64,000 bases of DNA. Origin: Alnus glutinosa. Its lineage: Eukaryota; Streptophyta; Magnoliopsida; Fagales; Betulaceae. A program made the translations under genes and the position numbers. Below the pieces are notes generated by a model, which did not search any database, was not told the origin of the DNA, and saw only the letters and a list, made by a program, of their open reading frames with translations. How positions within the stretch are numbered: position 1 is the stretch's first letter; each line of letters begins with the position of its first letter. Positions 1 through 11,956 of this stretch are shown here, one piece after another. The stretch is taken from positions 6,321,501 to 6,385,500 of the forward strand of contig NC_084894.1 of the NCBI RefSeq assembly GCF_958979055.1, written 5' to 3'.

Positions 1-1240
1 ATTTATTTATTTATTTATTTTTCCTTATATGTCATTTAAATGGATTGTATATTAAGAATCTCTCATATGATCTCCCCCCAAAAAAAAACAACATTCACAT
101 GTTTACATTATCGCAAAAAATATTCATAAACGAGAGATTAGAATCCAAGCCTATCATTTCACACATTTAATCGAACAGTTAAAAGGTCGAGAGCAAGACA
201 TCATCTATGCTGGCTCACGACATGAAACTTACTTAACAATTACCTAAAGACTTCCAATAAATTGACACAGAACAAACGAAAACACACTTGCAAGAAATCC
301 CACAAACTTGCAAGAAATTGACACAAAACAATATTCACAGACTTTCAAGAAATCGACACAGAACAAAAACAATGAATCAATAAATTAAGACAAACCTATG
401 TAAGGGTTGTCTTTATTTGTAGCATCAGTTATGCCTCACAAAGATCCATACAGATACAAAATAAAGTTAACCCTAAGAATTTGATAAGCAAGAGGCAATC
501 AGTCAAAAAAGAAACAGAAAAAATAGCCCTAAGGATCCAACGATGTACAGCATGCAGTTGAAGGAGGTTCTTAAGAGTACAAAAAAGTGAAACGTATATG
601 CTACCATGTTTGGGCATTATAGATGTAGTGTGAAGAAGAGGCGGTGCGAGAGTGACAATTAGTTTGAGAAATGCTGTTGATTATTGCTCCTCGTCATTCC
701 CATGAATCGAACCCCATATCAACACTACCCTTTTTTTGATGTACACTAAAAATCAAAGGCGTCTTTTTGTTGTTTGGTGAGAACTGTTTTTGAAACCAAG
801 TTAAACATGTTTCCCGTTTTTGTGTTTTTTCAATTTTAATTTTTAAAACAACCGGCCACACGCTCATCTAGAATACCAAAACAGGTTGCCAAACAGGCTA
901 GGAAAACGTTTTGTCCCCCTCCCATCACCCTCACGACCTAGTCCTGAAAGTATTGAGGAGGACACAAAATCTTTATAAATTAAATCGAAATCTTAAAAAG
1001 TCGCTGTCAAAACTCAGAAGCTAGCCCATCCATGCACGCGGAATTCTATTTTCCTCCACAACCACAATTTCTCTTCGTTTACCTCTTCGTATCCGCGTCC
1101 CGAGTGTGTGGGGTTCTCTTTGCTGCACCAAACACATTTATTCATAGAATTGGAAAGTTTAACTTTAGGGCCTACAATTAAATATTCTTTTCTAAAAAAT
1201 TCTAGGCATTACATATTTATCTAAGCATCTAGCTAGGGAC
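1..1240. other. AT-rich intergenic stretch, no gene seen
   Basis: No exon, RNA gene or bounded transposon could be recognised here. The only open frame of note (minus strand, 429-617, 62 codons) has no recognisable domain and is treated as chance. A more GC-balanced patch near 1020-1130 has no supporting signal. Confidence 0.5.
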
Positions 1241-1249
1241 GGAAAGAGA

Positions 1250-1854
1250 ACAGTTAAAATATTAATTAAATAATTAAATATATGTATATATATAATTTAA
1301 AAAAAATACACATTACCCTTTCAAACTATCAATTCATTATCACTGTATTCCTCAAACTATTAATTGTATCAATGTCTCCCTATTGACAAAAATACATTTC
1401 GTAAAATTATTAAAATAAAATAAATTTTTAGTTTTAGTTTTTTTTTTTTTGAATTTGTAAGGACATTTTTATCTTATTATAAAAAAAAAAATTAGGGTCA
1501 CTTTTGTCTTTTTGTTGGTCTTAGAAGGGGCATTGACACAATTGGTAGTTTGTGGGTACATTGACAATTAAGTGATAGTTTGAGGGGGATATGTATACTT
1601 TTCCCTTTTAATTTCTTATCCGCTTAAACTTATAGAATACGTGGTGATTTAACTTAGTATCAGAGTCAAAGGTTTTTAATTTGAACTTTGATAGACGTCT
1701 AATCTCCCATTTAATTAAAATATTTTTCGTGTTGGGCATCACCTATTAAAAAGAAGTTTGAGCCTACATATGATGGGAAGTGTTAGAGTATTGATTAAAT
1801 AATTAAATTTACGTCTTCTATCAGCTTAAATTTTTGGGATAAGTGGTGATTTAA
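1250..1854 (+). mobile_element. Small LTR-type (TRIM-like) relic, split by a MITE
   Basis: Two related direct repeats ending in GTGGTGATTTAA (near 1640-1652 and 1842-1854) enclose a short non-coding interior. Just inside the first repeat is TAGTATCAGAG, close to the initiator-Met tRNA primer-binding motif TGGTATCAGAG that plant LTR elements use. The second repeat starts near AGTGTTAGAGTATTGATTA. A matching start near 1250 suggests that the first repeat is interrupted by the foldback element at 1277-1612. It is an old, non-coding, broken fossil. A relative lies at 60070-60325 on the other strand. The family assignment is an inference. Confidence 0.45.
1277..1612. mobile_element. Foldback MITE, family 1, member 1
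   Basis: The ends are inverted copies. The left arm carries CTCAAACTATTAATTGTATC and TCAATGTCTCC. The right arm reads, on the minus strand, as TATACATATCCCCCTC followed by CAAACTATCACTTAATTGTC. The interior is AT-rich and non-coding. A second member lies at 14134-14575. The element sits within the first direct repeat of the LTR-type relic around it. Superfamily and target-site duplication could not be settled. Confidence 0.5.
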
Positions 1855-2539
1855 TAGAAACTATATATAAACTAAGGAGAGCCTTGATCTTTCTTGGTCT
1901 TCAAATTTTCTTGTAGAAGTTTTTTTATTAAGTTATATATACGAGGAATGCTAAAGCTCATTCTAATATTCTTTGGTGTCTTCTGAAGGACATAAATGTA
2001 ATAAAAAAATTATCTCGATGTCATTCTGGATGCATGGATGCAATTTTTTAAAATGTAATAAAAAAAATTACATCTATATTCTTCTGGATGACATTGATGC
2101 AATTTTATAATTTTTTTATTATATTTAAATCTTTTCATATAGATTTCAGAAGAACACTAGAAAAAATTCTAATATTTTTCTATATATATATATATATATT
2201 TTAAGCTTAATAATTAGAATTGGCCCTTGTCAAAAGTATCTTTGACCCTTAATTCATAAACCCTTTAACAGCTGGATCTAGCTGTTAAGCCATCACTGAA
2301 GTAGAGGTGGACTGTTTTTCCATCCCCTGCGATGGGCTGAGGTTGACCTCCAAAATTAAAAGTATACTTAATTTCTAAGTGTTTTTATTATTATTATTAT
2401 GAATTACTTAATTGCTAAGCTTGAACGTAACTTGGACGTAACTTGCCAAATGAATTACATTGCTAGCAAGTTTAGCTTAGCCTTAGACTGTGGAGGTGAT
2501 CAAAGATGACAATTAGCTTAGTTAATTGATTAAGATGTG
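1855..2539. other. AT-rich intergenic stretch, no gene seen
   Basis: Simple AT-rich sequence with short near-repeats of a phrase containing TTCTGGATG (near 2025 and 2085) and a (TA)n run near 2185. No coding or RNA feature is supported. Confidence 0.4.
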
Positions 2540-2812
2540 TTTGGCATTACGATTTCATATATAAAAAGTGAGATTTAAAAATAAATCGTAAAAAATTGAT
2601 TGTTTGGAATTGAATTTTTAAAAAATTACGATTTTAAAACGTAGAAAATCTGTGTTGGCAAATCACATGCGAAATTGAGTAGTTTTAAAAACTTATAATT
2701 TTAAAGGCTAAATTAAATATGAGTTTAAATTAAATATAATTTAAAAATTATATATTTTGAAATAGCTATTTTTAAATTACACCTTTTTTTTTTTTTAAAT
2801 CGTAAATCCAAA
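2540..2812. mobile_element. Short MITE-like element with inverted ends
   Basis: TTTGGCATTACGATTT at 2540-2555 and AAATCGTAAATCCAAA at 2797-2812 are inverted copies with two mismatches. They bound about 270 bp of AT-rich non-coding sequence. This size and structure fit a non-autonomous DNA transposon. No clear target-site duplication was found, so the superfamily is open. Confidence 0.45.
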
Positions 2813-2993
2813 TTTAAAATGATTCCATGAAAACCGATGGCTTTCTCCATTTTGTATCCCTTTATTCGGAGTCCAAATTAAATATAGGAAGATTTGAATT
2901 CGAATCCAAATCCCACAGACTTGAGTCTAGGAAAAAAGGTTCCAAAATCCAATTACGATTCGAATATGAACACAACTGCTCTTGCTTCCGCCA

Positions 2994-2995
2994 TT

Positions 2996-3028
<33 letters not shown>

Positions 3029-3459
3029 GTAAAACTAATCAATTATATGAAATTATATTACAAAAAAGAGAAGTATTTCATTTTACATATTAAATAAAAG
3101 ACTTTTAAAAAAAAAAAACACTGAACTAACAGCCACCTCTTTTCTTTTTTATTTTTTTTAATTAAAAAATTCTAATTTTTAAAATTCTTAATTTCTTTAA
3201 CTTTTTAGATTTTTTTTTTTTTTTTTTAAAAAAAAGAAAACAGGTTTTCTATTAATTTTTTATTTTTATTTTTTAGAGGATAACGGTATTATCGGAAAAA
3301 GTGGCCTTTTTGGAACACATCGATAGTTTGATGGGTCACTTTATCACACTTGAAAATTCATAAAAGTATTCTAAAATAAGGCTTTTTATATTCATAGAAG
3401 TATTCTAAAATATCTTCTTCTTCTTTTTCTTTTTTTTTTTTTTAAAAAAAAAAAAAAAA
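2994..3459. repeat. Cluster of abutting T-run/A-run palindromes
   Basis: Three times within 470 bp a long T run passes directly into a long A run (junctions near 3016, 3228 and 3444). Each forms a self-complementary block of 25-35 bp. A GAA-rich run follows the last one. Similar blocks occur near 4750, 11610, 11647, 28715 and 38743. Confidence 0.7.
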
Positions 3460-3639
3460 TGAAAAAAGAAGAAGAAGAAGAAGAAGAAGAAGATCAATTA
3501 TCAGTCATCCGTCTCAAAATTAATGGTAATCTTTTCTTTTTTAGGTTGTTTCAAATTAGGGATTATCCCAAATTGGACCAGCTCCCCTGGCCTCCAATTT
3601 GGTTGTTTGTATCGGATGAGCTCAAGGAGACATGGATTC

Positions 3640-3870
3640 TCCTCTCCATGTGTTGAAATATGCAATGGCCATTGACATCACAAGGGCGTCGCCATGGGGG
3701 TGACTTATTCCCCGTGCATACTCCTTAGTAAAGGCAATGGGCTCCCCATGTACATCCTCGAAGTCTTGGCAGGTCGTCCTACAACATATATTTCCTCGGT
3801 GTGAATTCGCCTTGCGTGTGCTTTTTGGGAAGAGTTCAATGTTCCTCTCCCCAAGAGCCCCCTTCAATGA
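3640..3870 (-). mobile_element. Ty3/Gypsy protease-region fragment (fossil)
   Basis: The minus-strand translation contains EYARGISHPHGDALVMSMAI and related text. It matches the plant Gypsy motif around the pol protease (usual form E-DARG-HPH-DALV). Only this small piece is recognisable; no LTRs could be tied to it. It is an old broken relic. The assignment rests on motif recall rather than a search. Confidence 0.55.
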
Positions 3871-5231
3871 TTTAGGTGCGTTTGGGTGTTGAATTTTTAG
3901 AATCAGAATTGAATTCTTATTCTCTTTACGAATTTCTAGGAAAATAGAGTTTAGAGTTTTTTTTAAAATTGTGTTTAGGTGTTGAATTTTGAGATTGAAA
4001 AGTATTATTTTTTAATGGTAGGAAATGATTAGAAATGATTAGAAATATGAAAAGTTGTGTATAATGATTGGTGTTATGAAAAGTAGTGTGGAATTATGAT
4101 TGAAATAAATATAATAATAAAAAAAAATGACTTTTAAAAGGAAAATTTTATACTTAATTTAAATTAATTATAAAATTTAAAAAATATGGCAACAATACCG
4201 TTGATTCCCTGTCCATTTCTTTTTAAGCATTATTAATTTTTTAAAATAATATTAATTTTGTATGTTCAAAGTGGAGGCACGTTAGTGTTAAAAGGGCCGG
4301 GACAAATAAAATATCAAATTGCAATGAGAAGCGTGACCCCCTGGCCTTTTCCATCAAGGGCATTGTCCTCTAGCTCTACTTCAAACGATGACCCTCCAAC
4401 ACTTGACACGTATTTATAATATTATCGCATGTGTATATGTATGTTATAGTACTCTCTCTCTACGAATATGTATCATGATGACATATCTAATCTATGGCTA
4501 CTCCCAATTAACATGCATGCATGCATGCATACGAGTGACTCACGCCTCTCATACGTAGCACTCTTCTTTATCATATTATTGTATATTTCTTTTTTTTCTT
4601 TTTTTCTTTTTTCTTTTTTATCTTGTCAACCTACGTTATCAACATGCAAAGCTTGTAGGTAGTGATCGAGTGGTTCGAAAGCAAGGAGCTTAGCGATTTT
4701 TTTTGGAGAGTTAAACTCATAAAAAAACATAAAATCAGGAGTTTTTTTTTAAAAAAAATTTTATAAAAAAATTTGAGGTTTTTAAAAAATTTGAGAAGAC
4801 TTTTGTCCCTCCAAGCTCAAGGGCAGTTCTGCTCCTGTTTAAATCTGGATAATCATGAAGATGAAAGATTCAATGACAGATTTTTGGCCCATGGCTCTAC
4901 CCCGCTCATAAAAGTTTTTGGCTCCATCCTTGAAAATAGGCTCCTTTTGTTTTTGTTTTTTTTCTTTTTTCTTTACTGTCTTTTAGGTTTAAAAAGTTTT
5001 CAAAACTAATATAATGGCTCAATTTACTTAAATCTATGGACCAAAAAAAAAAAATATTTACATACATAAATATATAATTCAAATGACCCACACAAACAAC
5101 ATACATATCAGTCAATTTCACATATTTGTCTTACATTGAAAAGTCTTATCAACCATAAAACAAACTCAACCATAACAAAATGCATGGGCATTCTAAAAAA
5201 TATTACTTCAACATTATAATTGCCCTTTTTT
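3871..5231. other. Intergenic stretch left of the Harbinger genes
   Basis: AT-rich. The phrase GTGCGTTTGGGTGTTGAATT near 3875 resembles a PIF/Harbinger terminal sequence, but no inverted partner was found to the right of the transposon. (CATG)n-like text lies near 4510. No gene is supported. Confidence 0.4.
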
Positions 5232-6671
5232 TTAATTATCTCCATCTTCGTTTCCATGTGCATTATCCCACATTGCTTGTGCAATGCCTTCTCTAAAATT
5301 GGCCATTTCAATGCCAGCTGCAGATGAGAAGTCATACTGTCCTGAATGCGAGGGGCCTGCCTCATCATTGTTGCCATATGCATAAGGCTGCTCACTCGTC
5401 TCTGGTTCTGCTGCATCAGTGCCGTTGAATATTTGATCATTTGAATTACGTGTCCCGATGAAGTTGTGCAGTGTACAGCATGCCATGATAATGCCAGGTT
5501 GACGTGTCAATAAGTACCTAGGCATATCGTACAAAATACGCCATCTCCGGCCTCTTTAATCTAGCGAAGCAGTTCTCAATCATCATTCGTAGTGAGGAGT
5601 GTCTGAAATTAAACAGTTCCTTGTACCCACGGGGCAGAGGCCTATTACGAAAATGGGAGAGATGATACCTCTCCCCTTTATACGGAGGCAAGAAACCTCG
5701 TGTGCATGGGTATGCAGAATCAGCCACATAATAGTGCCCTTCATAAATAAAATACCCAAAGTTTATTGAAGAGCATGAATTTTTATGATATATAGAAAAT
5801 TACGCAATTGTATGCAACATACTAACCATCTGTAGGCCACTCAAAGTCTTGGTCAGTTGTAACAGCATCCTTGAAAATGCGGCCATCGTTCGCGGATCCC
5901 TCCCAGCCAGCGTACACGAACGTGAATAACATATCAAAATCGCATATTGCCATAATGTTATGTGTGCATTCATTTTTCCGGCCACGATAGAGGCGTTGGT
6001 GCTCTGCTGGGATTTGGGCCTTTATGTGTGTGCCGTCGACTGCACCAATACAATCCTGTAATAATTTTCAAAAAAAAATTTACTTGAAAATGTACATTGT
6101 TTTACAAGTTTTGAACAGTAGCGTTGATAGGGCCGATGTGTTATAAATGAACAACACTCACCTTGAACCAAGGATAATATTTAGGATTACCCTGTACATG
6201 TGGGTGCACCCCAATCCTATGTCTCACTTTGATGTAGACCTTGGCCAGATGGCCCAGTTCTTTCAACACCTTATTATAATGCCGGTTTATTGTCTCCGTG
6301 GAGTGTTGGAAGCGATCGGCAGCAATCCGCTGCCCTTGGCAGTGCCCAGTAAGCACAAGAAATATAGCAACACTTTCCTCAACATCAAGGTTCCTTGTAC
6401 TCTTTATGAGTCGGCGCTCCCTCAACTCAAAACACAAAGCTATAAAATCTGGTGGCTCCATACGAAACATTTGAAAACACGGCTCTGGGTGACCGTTCAG
6501 CATGTATGTTATGTACATGCCCCCTCGTAATGGCAAGTTGCGTTGCGGCATTTTGGTGTTTTCATCGTCGTCTGATGAGTCAATCGCACTCAGTAAAAAG
6601 AAAATATCGTCATCAATTTCATCATCTATATTTCCATATGCGGGTACGAAAGGCAGGTTAGATCCGTCCAT
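5232..6671 (-). CDS. Harbinger-type DDE transposase (one frameshift)
   Basis: Transposase/nuclease of the HARBI1 (DDE_4) family, which cuts and pastes PIF/Harbinger DNA in the nucleus. Three exons are inferred on the minus strand: 6162-6671, 5827-6055 and 5232-5738, joined at GT-AG borders that keep frame. The N-terminal part has the usual helix-turn-helix-like block (ADRFQHSTETINRHYNKVL). Exon 2 opens with DCIGAVDGTHI, giving the first catalytic Asp. Exon 3 has YYVADSAYP with the second Asp, then RMMIENCFARLK with the catalytic Glu. Just after this, near 5548, one extra base shifts the frame. Beyond it the reading continues as RWRILYDMPRYLL and then CCTLHNFIG, as expected for the family, and ends in an acidic tail. 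The gene is therefore nearly whole but probably inactive unless the extra base is a sequencing error. The start at 6671 is the first Met of the open frame. Confidence 0.85.
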
Positions 6672-6968
6672 CCTACAAACAAAGACTTAGTTCAATACAG
6701 TTTCAAATAATTTGGTGAATAATACAATCTAACACACATTCAACAATTAATTATTGTCACATATGCACGTAGTAAAACACATTGCACCAATTAACTACTC
6801 TCATAGCTAATAGCTACAATACATTAAACTAACATCAAATAACTTGTCTCATAGCTAATAGCGAAAATACATTAAACTATTGAACATAACTTAACTTGTC
6901 TCATAGTTAATAGCTAAAATACATTAAACTAACATAAAATAACACATGCCACCAATTAACACAGATTG

Positions 6969-8105
6969 TCAATCCAGGGGCTTGACCTTTGATAGCCAAA
7001 GCAATCTGTGTTCTTTGTTCCAAAGGAGAAACAAGTTTTGAAGTTTTTCATCTAATAGCTGAATTGATGCAGCCACGTAAGTATCGAGTGTAATTTCATC
7101 CTGCAACTCATTAAGCACGGCGATTGCTTGGTTTATTGGAGGTGCGGATTTGCCAGTGCTGAAATGTTGCGTCGAACTCAAGTCCGCCGGAATTTGCTGC
7201 TGTATGGATTCTCTTCTTGCTATCGCCAGCTCCTTCATCTCATCATACAGAGCCTGCTTCGAACGAATTACACTCGCTCTTGATTCCCTGGAGGATTTTT
7301 TACCTGAGGATCCTTTCCCTGAAGATCCCATGCTGACGCCCAATCCGATACTACGTGCCGGGGAATTTTCCCTACCCCTTGTAGCCTCCACCATTGGCTC
7401 CTTCCCTCTACGACGACCCCTAACAATCGAAGGTCCACCAATCTCCTCATCATGCGGACTGTCAAGGTCAACAAATGTGGGTGACGGATGACCTTCGGGT
7501 TGACCTGTACAACCTACCCCAGCATCCCACACGTGTATGCCTTCTGTTTGCATACGGTGCATAAGATCTGCTTCCTCATCGGTGTTTGGCGGGGACCGTG
7601 CGGAGGACCGGCGGAGAATGCCAGTTGCTGTGGACCGATTGAATATGACCCCGAGTTCCTCATAGTTACGGCACCCTTTTGCTTTGAACCGACCAATTTT
7701 CGGATCCACCTACGGAAACGCAGAGAAATTATTATCCCCCAAATAATATATAGGAGTGATCATGCCAAGCTAGTTCGGAATAGAGCGTACCATCTTCGCT
7801 CGCTCCCATTGCGTCGGGGTGCCTGAAACTGTGTTTAGTATTGGATCCCAGCCAAAGCCAGTTTCATGATTTAACAGAGCAAAAAAGGCGTTGTGGTCGT
7901 CTCGCAACCTTCCATATTTCGATGATATCTGGCCAGGAGTCCAAACTTTACTCGCACTCGGAGCCATGGCACTAGCTAGGGACACCCACAAATTCTTATT
8001 CGCAGTCCCTCGGATAATGGAACCGTTTTGCACACATTGGAGTAAAAGTTGGACAAGTAGGTCCTCATCCTCTAGTGGCCACTTATTTGATTTATCGCTT
8101 GACAT
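6969..8105 (-). CDS. Harbinger accessory Myb/SANT-like DNA-binding protein
   Basis: Second protein of PIF/Harbinger elements. In the known systems it binds the element's ends and brings the transposase into the nucleus. Exon 1 (7791-8105) begins MSSDKSNKWPLEDEDLLVQL, and its spaced Trp residues (KNLWVSLAS, PGQISSKYGRLRDDH) fit the plant Myb/SANT-like (trihelix-type) domain. A donor at ATG|gtacgc and an acceptor at cgtag|GTGGATCC give exon 2 (6969-7709), continuing in frame as VDPKIGRFKAKGCRNYEELG. The rest is a low-complexity linker rich in Ser, Gly, Arg and Lys (a likely nuclear-localisation region) and a helical C-terminus. The total is about 351 residues with no internal stop. It lies upstream of the transposase on the same strand. 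Confidence 0.8.
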
Positions 8106-8619
8106 TGAGTCTCGTTTTCTCTAGTATGGTAAGGAAAAGTAGGGCTATTATAGATGTATAGTAATAATCGAAATCCTATTAAAGGCACATGTTTTAACAT
8201 ATAACCGAAATTTGTATTTTAATTAAAACAGGAGAAGGTTGTGCGTAATACCTTTCGAATATGAGAAGAACTAGTCGCTCGTAATAAATTGTGCTTCCCA
8301 CTTCTCGTTAAATGAGGCTGTGCACCATGTAAATTCAATTAGTCCAGCATTGTGACACATGAGTTCTTGAATTAAAAATAAATTTAATTTTTATAGAAAA
8401 CCAGTATTGTTTTTTAATAAAATGTTCGACTCTAGAGATTCATGTTATTTGGTATTTTATCAAATTACCATATGAAGATTCAAGGCCCAAGGTGGTCCCT
8501 CCCCCAAAAAAAAAAAAAAAAAAAATTAAGATTGAGAAATTAATTTTACCTCCAACTTTTTTATTTTATTTTTTTTAGTCTTGACCCCCCCAATTTTTTC
8601 CTTTCAATTTGGCCCCCCT
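8106..8619. other. Intergenic stretch right of the Harbinger genes
   Basis: Probably holds the untranslated end of the Harbinger element. No terminal repeat or TTA/TAA pair could be recognised. It contains an A-run near 8507-8525 and C-rich text near 8586-8620. Confidence 0.35.
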
Positions 8620-8801
8620 GTTTACTTTAGATTTTGGTTATTTATTATTATTTTGTTTAACTCTGTTAAATTTTTTAACTATGAGTAATAACACCTAGGC
8701 TGAAACCCATGTTTACTTTAGATTTTATTTATTTATTATTAATTTGTTTAACTATGTTACATTTTTTAACTATGAGTAATAACACCTAGGCTGAAACCCA
8801 T
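8620..8801. repeat. Tandem duplication of a 91 bp unit
   Basis: Units 8620-8710 and 8711-8801 both start GTTTACTTTAGATTTT and both end CACCTAGGCTGAAACCCAT. They differ at only a few positions, so the duplication looks recent. There is no coding potential. Confidence 0.85.
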
Positions 8802-11682
8802 GTTATATTCGATCAAATGAAGTTATTCGTACATATATTTAAGGCACTACCATTAAATCATTTTAAAAAAAAAATCAATTCAGGAGAAAAAAAAAATAAT
8901 AAAACAAGAAAAAGAAAAAAAGATGCACAAATTATATGTACAACTCTATATGTACAACTCTATAATTATAATTAACCAGTACTAACGACCATGTAAATTT
9001 TAAAATGTCTTACACCCAAATATTATGTCAATTAGGGGATCTAAACTTCGACCAATTGTATATGTTAAATTAGAATAACAGATGGGTTCTAGTTAATAAT
9101 AACAATAATAACAAAACATAAAAAAAGTGGAACTCTATTTTTTCCTGAACAAAATTCAAGAGAAAGTGTGTATTTATTTTTCATTAAACAACAATACATA
9201 ATTTATATAAAATTCTGGAATTTATTAAATATACGAGATCAAGGCTTGCGGTTTACATTGAAATATTTGTCCCAGTAAATGGCAGTTCTATCAACCCCAA
9301 GACAAATGTTTTAGAGGGTACGAGGTAAAATGTTAATGTTATTTAAATTTAATTAATATTGTGCCTTTTTTCTTTTATTTATTTATTTTTATTTCTAGTA
9401 GATTAATTAAGCTGTGCTAAAATACATAGGGTGCTACAGTATGTCCAAATAAAAAATTGTTTCTCATAATTTATTTCTTTCAAATGAAAATATAAAAAAA
9501 TATAATATAAGAAAAAAAATTGAGAAATAATATTTAAAAAACAAGTAGATAGAATAGTGTATAAAAAAAGCATAGTTAAAATGGAGAGTTACACTTTTTT
9601 ACTAGTGTAATTTTGCTGGAGAGTGGAGATGTTTTTAGGACTCTTTTGTGCTTTTTAGGACTTTTTTTTTTTTAATTAAAAAGTAAAAATATTGACAAAC
9701 AAATCAACACAAGCAGATTGTTGTTGCATTTCCAAAACTTAAAAAAGAGCCAATTTTTTTTTTCCCGTTCCTGTTTTCCTTCTTGTTGTGAAATATTTGT
9801 TATTATCGTATGAATTTTTTCTTCCATTAAAAATTGATAAATTGCATTATTTTGCAGAACCAACAGAATTTTATTAGGTGACAAAAAAAATATAAAAAAA
9901 CAAAAACGAAAAAAAATCATACTGGAAGAACACCATTCAAGATAAATGAGCGCAAGATAAATACAGACATTGCAAAATTAGTGGAAAGAACACCATTCAA
10001 TACAACATTCAAACGGAAATTACAAATAGGAACACTGCTCAAACGGAAATAATTGCAAAGGAATAAATAGACCATGATAATAAAAACCCAATAATAGTCC
10101 ATCAAAACTCATTGGCAGTGTTCTTGGGCAACATTAGAAACAACTAATGAAAAAAAAAGGAACAACATACTAATATCAAATTTATAAACTAACCCTCCAA
10201 GATCGTGTTCTCGGACCGACCACGTGGACTGGCTTCACCGGAGGAACTCGGTACCACGAGGAGTTGGAACCACTGGATGAAGAAGGTGATTCCGAGTGAA
10301 GAGCATTCTCCGATGTCATGGATAGGTTCTGCCTTCCAATGCTCGAAGTTATAGACAGTGCACGGCACTGTGCGAGGCATCAAATCAGCCACAACTCAGC
10401 CACAGGATACTCAGAACACACTGCCCCAAAATCAGTAGGTTGAGGTCAGTAATAAGAAGTAAAAGCTATTGAAGGAAAAAACTTAAAAAAAAATACATAC
10501 CGATCAAAATCTTTTTCAAGATCTGATGGGGAAGATATGCAAAATATTGCACTTTGTGAGGACAACGGCTGTAAGGAGGTGATGGATGCCTGGAAAGAAC
10601 CCTGTCACGCTGCTACCTGATAAGCCATGTCCTCGCACAGTGGAGGAGGGGAAGTAAAATGAGGAGTGTCTATGTTGGGAAGATGAGTGAATCTCAGCTT
10701 CGGGTTCATCAGATTGATCTACAGGTTAATTAGGAAAAGTTGTGTGGCCATCGTGAATTACTCGAAGCCATAATGGCATCTGATGCATTGGGGGTAAAAA
10801 TTGGCTTCTACACGTTTCCTTTGAAATGGGGAGTTATAGGGTGTGGCGCTCAGACAGATTGCATAAAAATTGGACGTTTCAGATGATATATTTGCCATTG
10901 TTATATGAATCCAAGGGCTAATAATCAAGTAAACTTAAAAATATGGTGTAAATATTTTACACCTAGTCTAATCTGCCACCTTCACGCGTCTGACTACTTT
11001 TTGTTTTTTTTTTTTGTTTTTTTTTTTTTTGTTTTCGTGCAAACCTTGGTCTAAGAGACAAAGTGAGAGTGATTGGGTGTGGGCGCAAGTACTGGTACAT
11101 AGGGAACTGACGGAACAGATTAAATCTAATCTGCAAGGCATTCATCTAATGGCTATTAATGGGGCATAGTTACAAGGAATGTGATTATGAATTACACCAA
11201 AGACCAACCTACAGCACAAAATGCACTCTGGCACAAATCTTTCACCCGGCACAAATCATGATGACGGCTGACGCAGCAGGTGGAAAAGTGTGAGCAGACG
11301 TCTGACGCATTGAAGAGCTGGTTCGGGGCATGCGTGGGAAGTCGAGAGTTGATTGTTTGAAAAGTAGTAGAATTCGGGTTTTATTCGGGTTTTTTGCTTG
11401 TTGAACCCTGGTTTCGGGTTTTGAAAAAAACCCAGAGAAGAATAACATTTCTTCTCTCTATCCAAACAGTTCATTAGATTTCTCCTGTTGGCTCCTGCCG
11501 GGGTAGCTGCCTGGCCGGTGGGGGCCTTCCTCGGTTCTTGTCTAGGTTCTTCTTGGTCCTAGGTTTTCCACCGCTTGAATTTTTTTTTTCCCTTGTTTTT
11601 TTTTTTTTTTAAAAAAAGAAAGAACTAGATCTCTCTCCCTTTTTTTAAAAAAAAGATCTCCCTCCCTTCAAAAAAAAGAAAA

Positions 11683-11684
<2 letters not shown>
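8802..11684. other. Gene-poor stretch, nothing firmly identified
   Basis: AT-rich to about 9.9 kb. From 9.9 to 11.5 kb base composition is more balanced, with a minus-strand open frame at 10189-10392 (67 codons, no recognisable domain). Near-repeats of AAGAACACCATTCAA lie near 9925 and 9985. Composition suggests an old transposon interior, but no family hallmark was found. Confidence 0.35.
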
Positions 11685-11725
<41 letters not shown>

Positions 11726-11906
11726 TTCTTCTTCTTCTCTCTCCGGCGACGATTGAGATGGGCGACGGGAACGGGACGACGGGATCTGGACACGGAGTCG
11801 GTGACGTCGTTGAGGTCGGATTTGAAGCGAAAGGTCAGATCTCCGGTCGGATCTAGCCTAAATCCATGCTCGGCCGGATACAAAGAGTGATTTGGCTGGT
11901 TCTCTC

Positions 11907-11954
<48 letters not shown>
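11685..11954. repeat. Two (CT)n microsatellites flanking a GC-richer island
   Basis: CT dinucleotide runs lie at about 11685-11720 and 11910-11954. The 190 bp between them is rich in GGCGACG/GGGACGACGG-type text and may be an old 5'-leader or transposon piece. The minus-strand frame across both runs is low-complexity Arg-Glu and is not credible as a protein. Confidence 0.7.

Positions 11955-11956
<2 letters not shown>

Larger units (their letters stand above)
5232..8105 (-). mobile_element. PIF/Harbinger DNA transposon carrying both element genes
   Basis: Two adjacent minus-strand genes form the classic PIF/Harbinger pair: a Myb/SANT-like DNA-binding protein (6969-8105), then a DDE transposase (5232-6671). 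They are about 300 bp apart. The coordinates given are those of the coding parts; the element must extend further on both sides. I could not find convincing terminal inverted repeats or the 3 bp TTA/TAA duplication. Both genes keep sensible GT-AG introns, and the only coding defect seen is one frameshift in the transposase, which suggests a fairly recent arrival. It is a possible source of mobilising protein for the Tourist-like elements nearby, though no shared terminal sequence has been shown. Confidence 0.85.

Noticed and set aside
3870-3900. Left terminus of the Harbinger element at GTGCGTTTGGGTGTTG
   Set aside because: It resembles such an end, but no inverted partner or TTA/TAA pair was found right of 8105.
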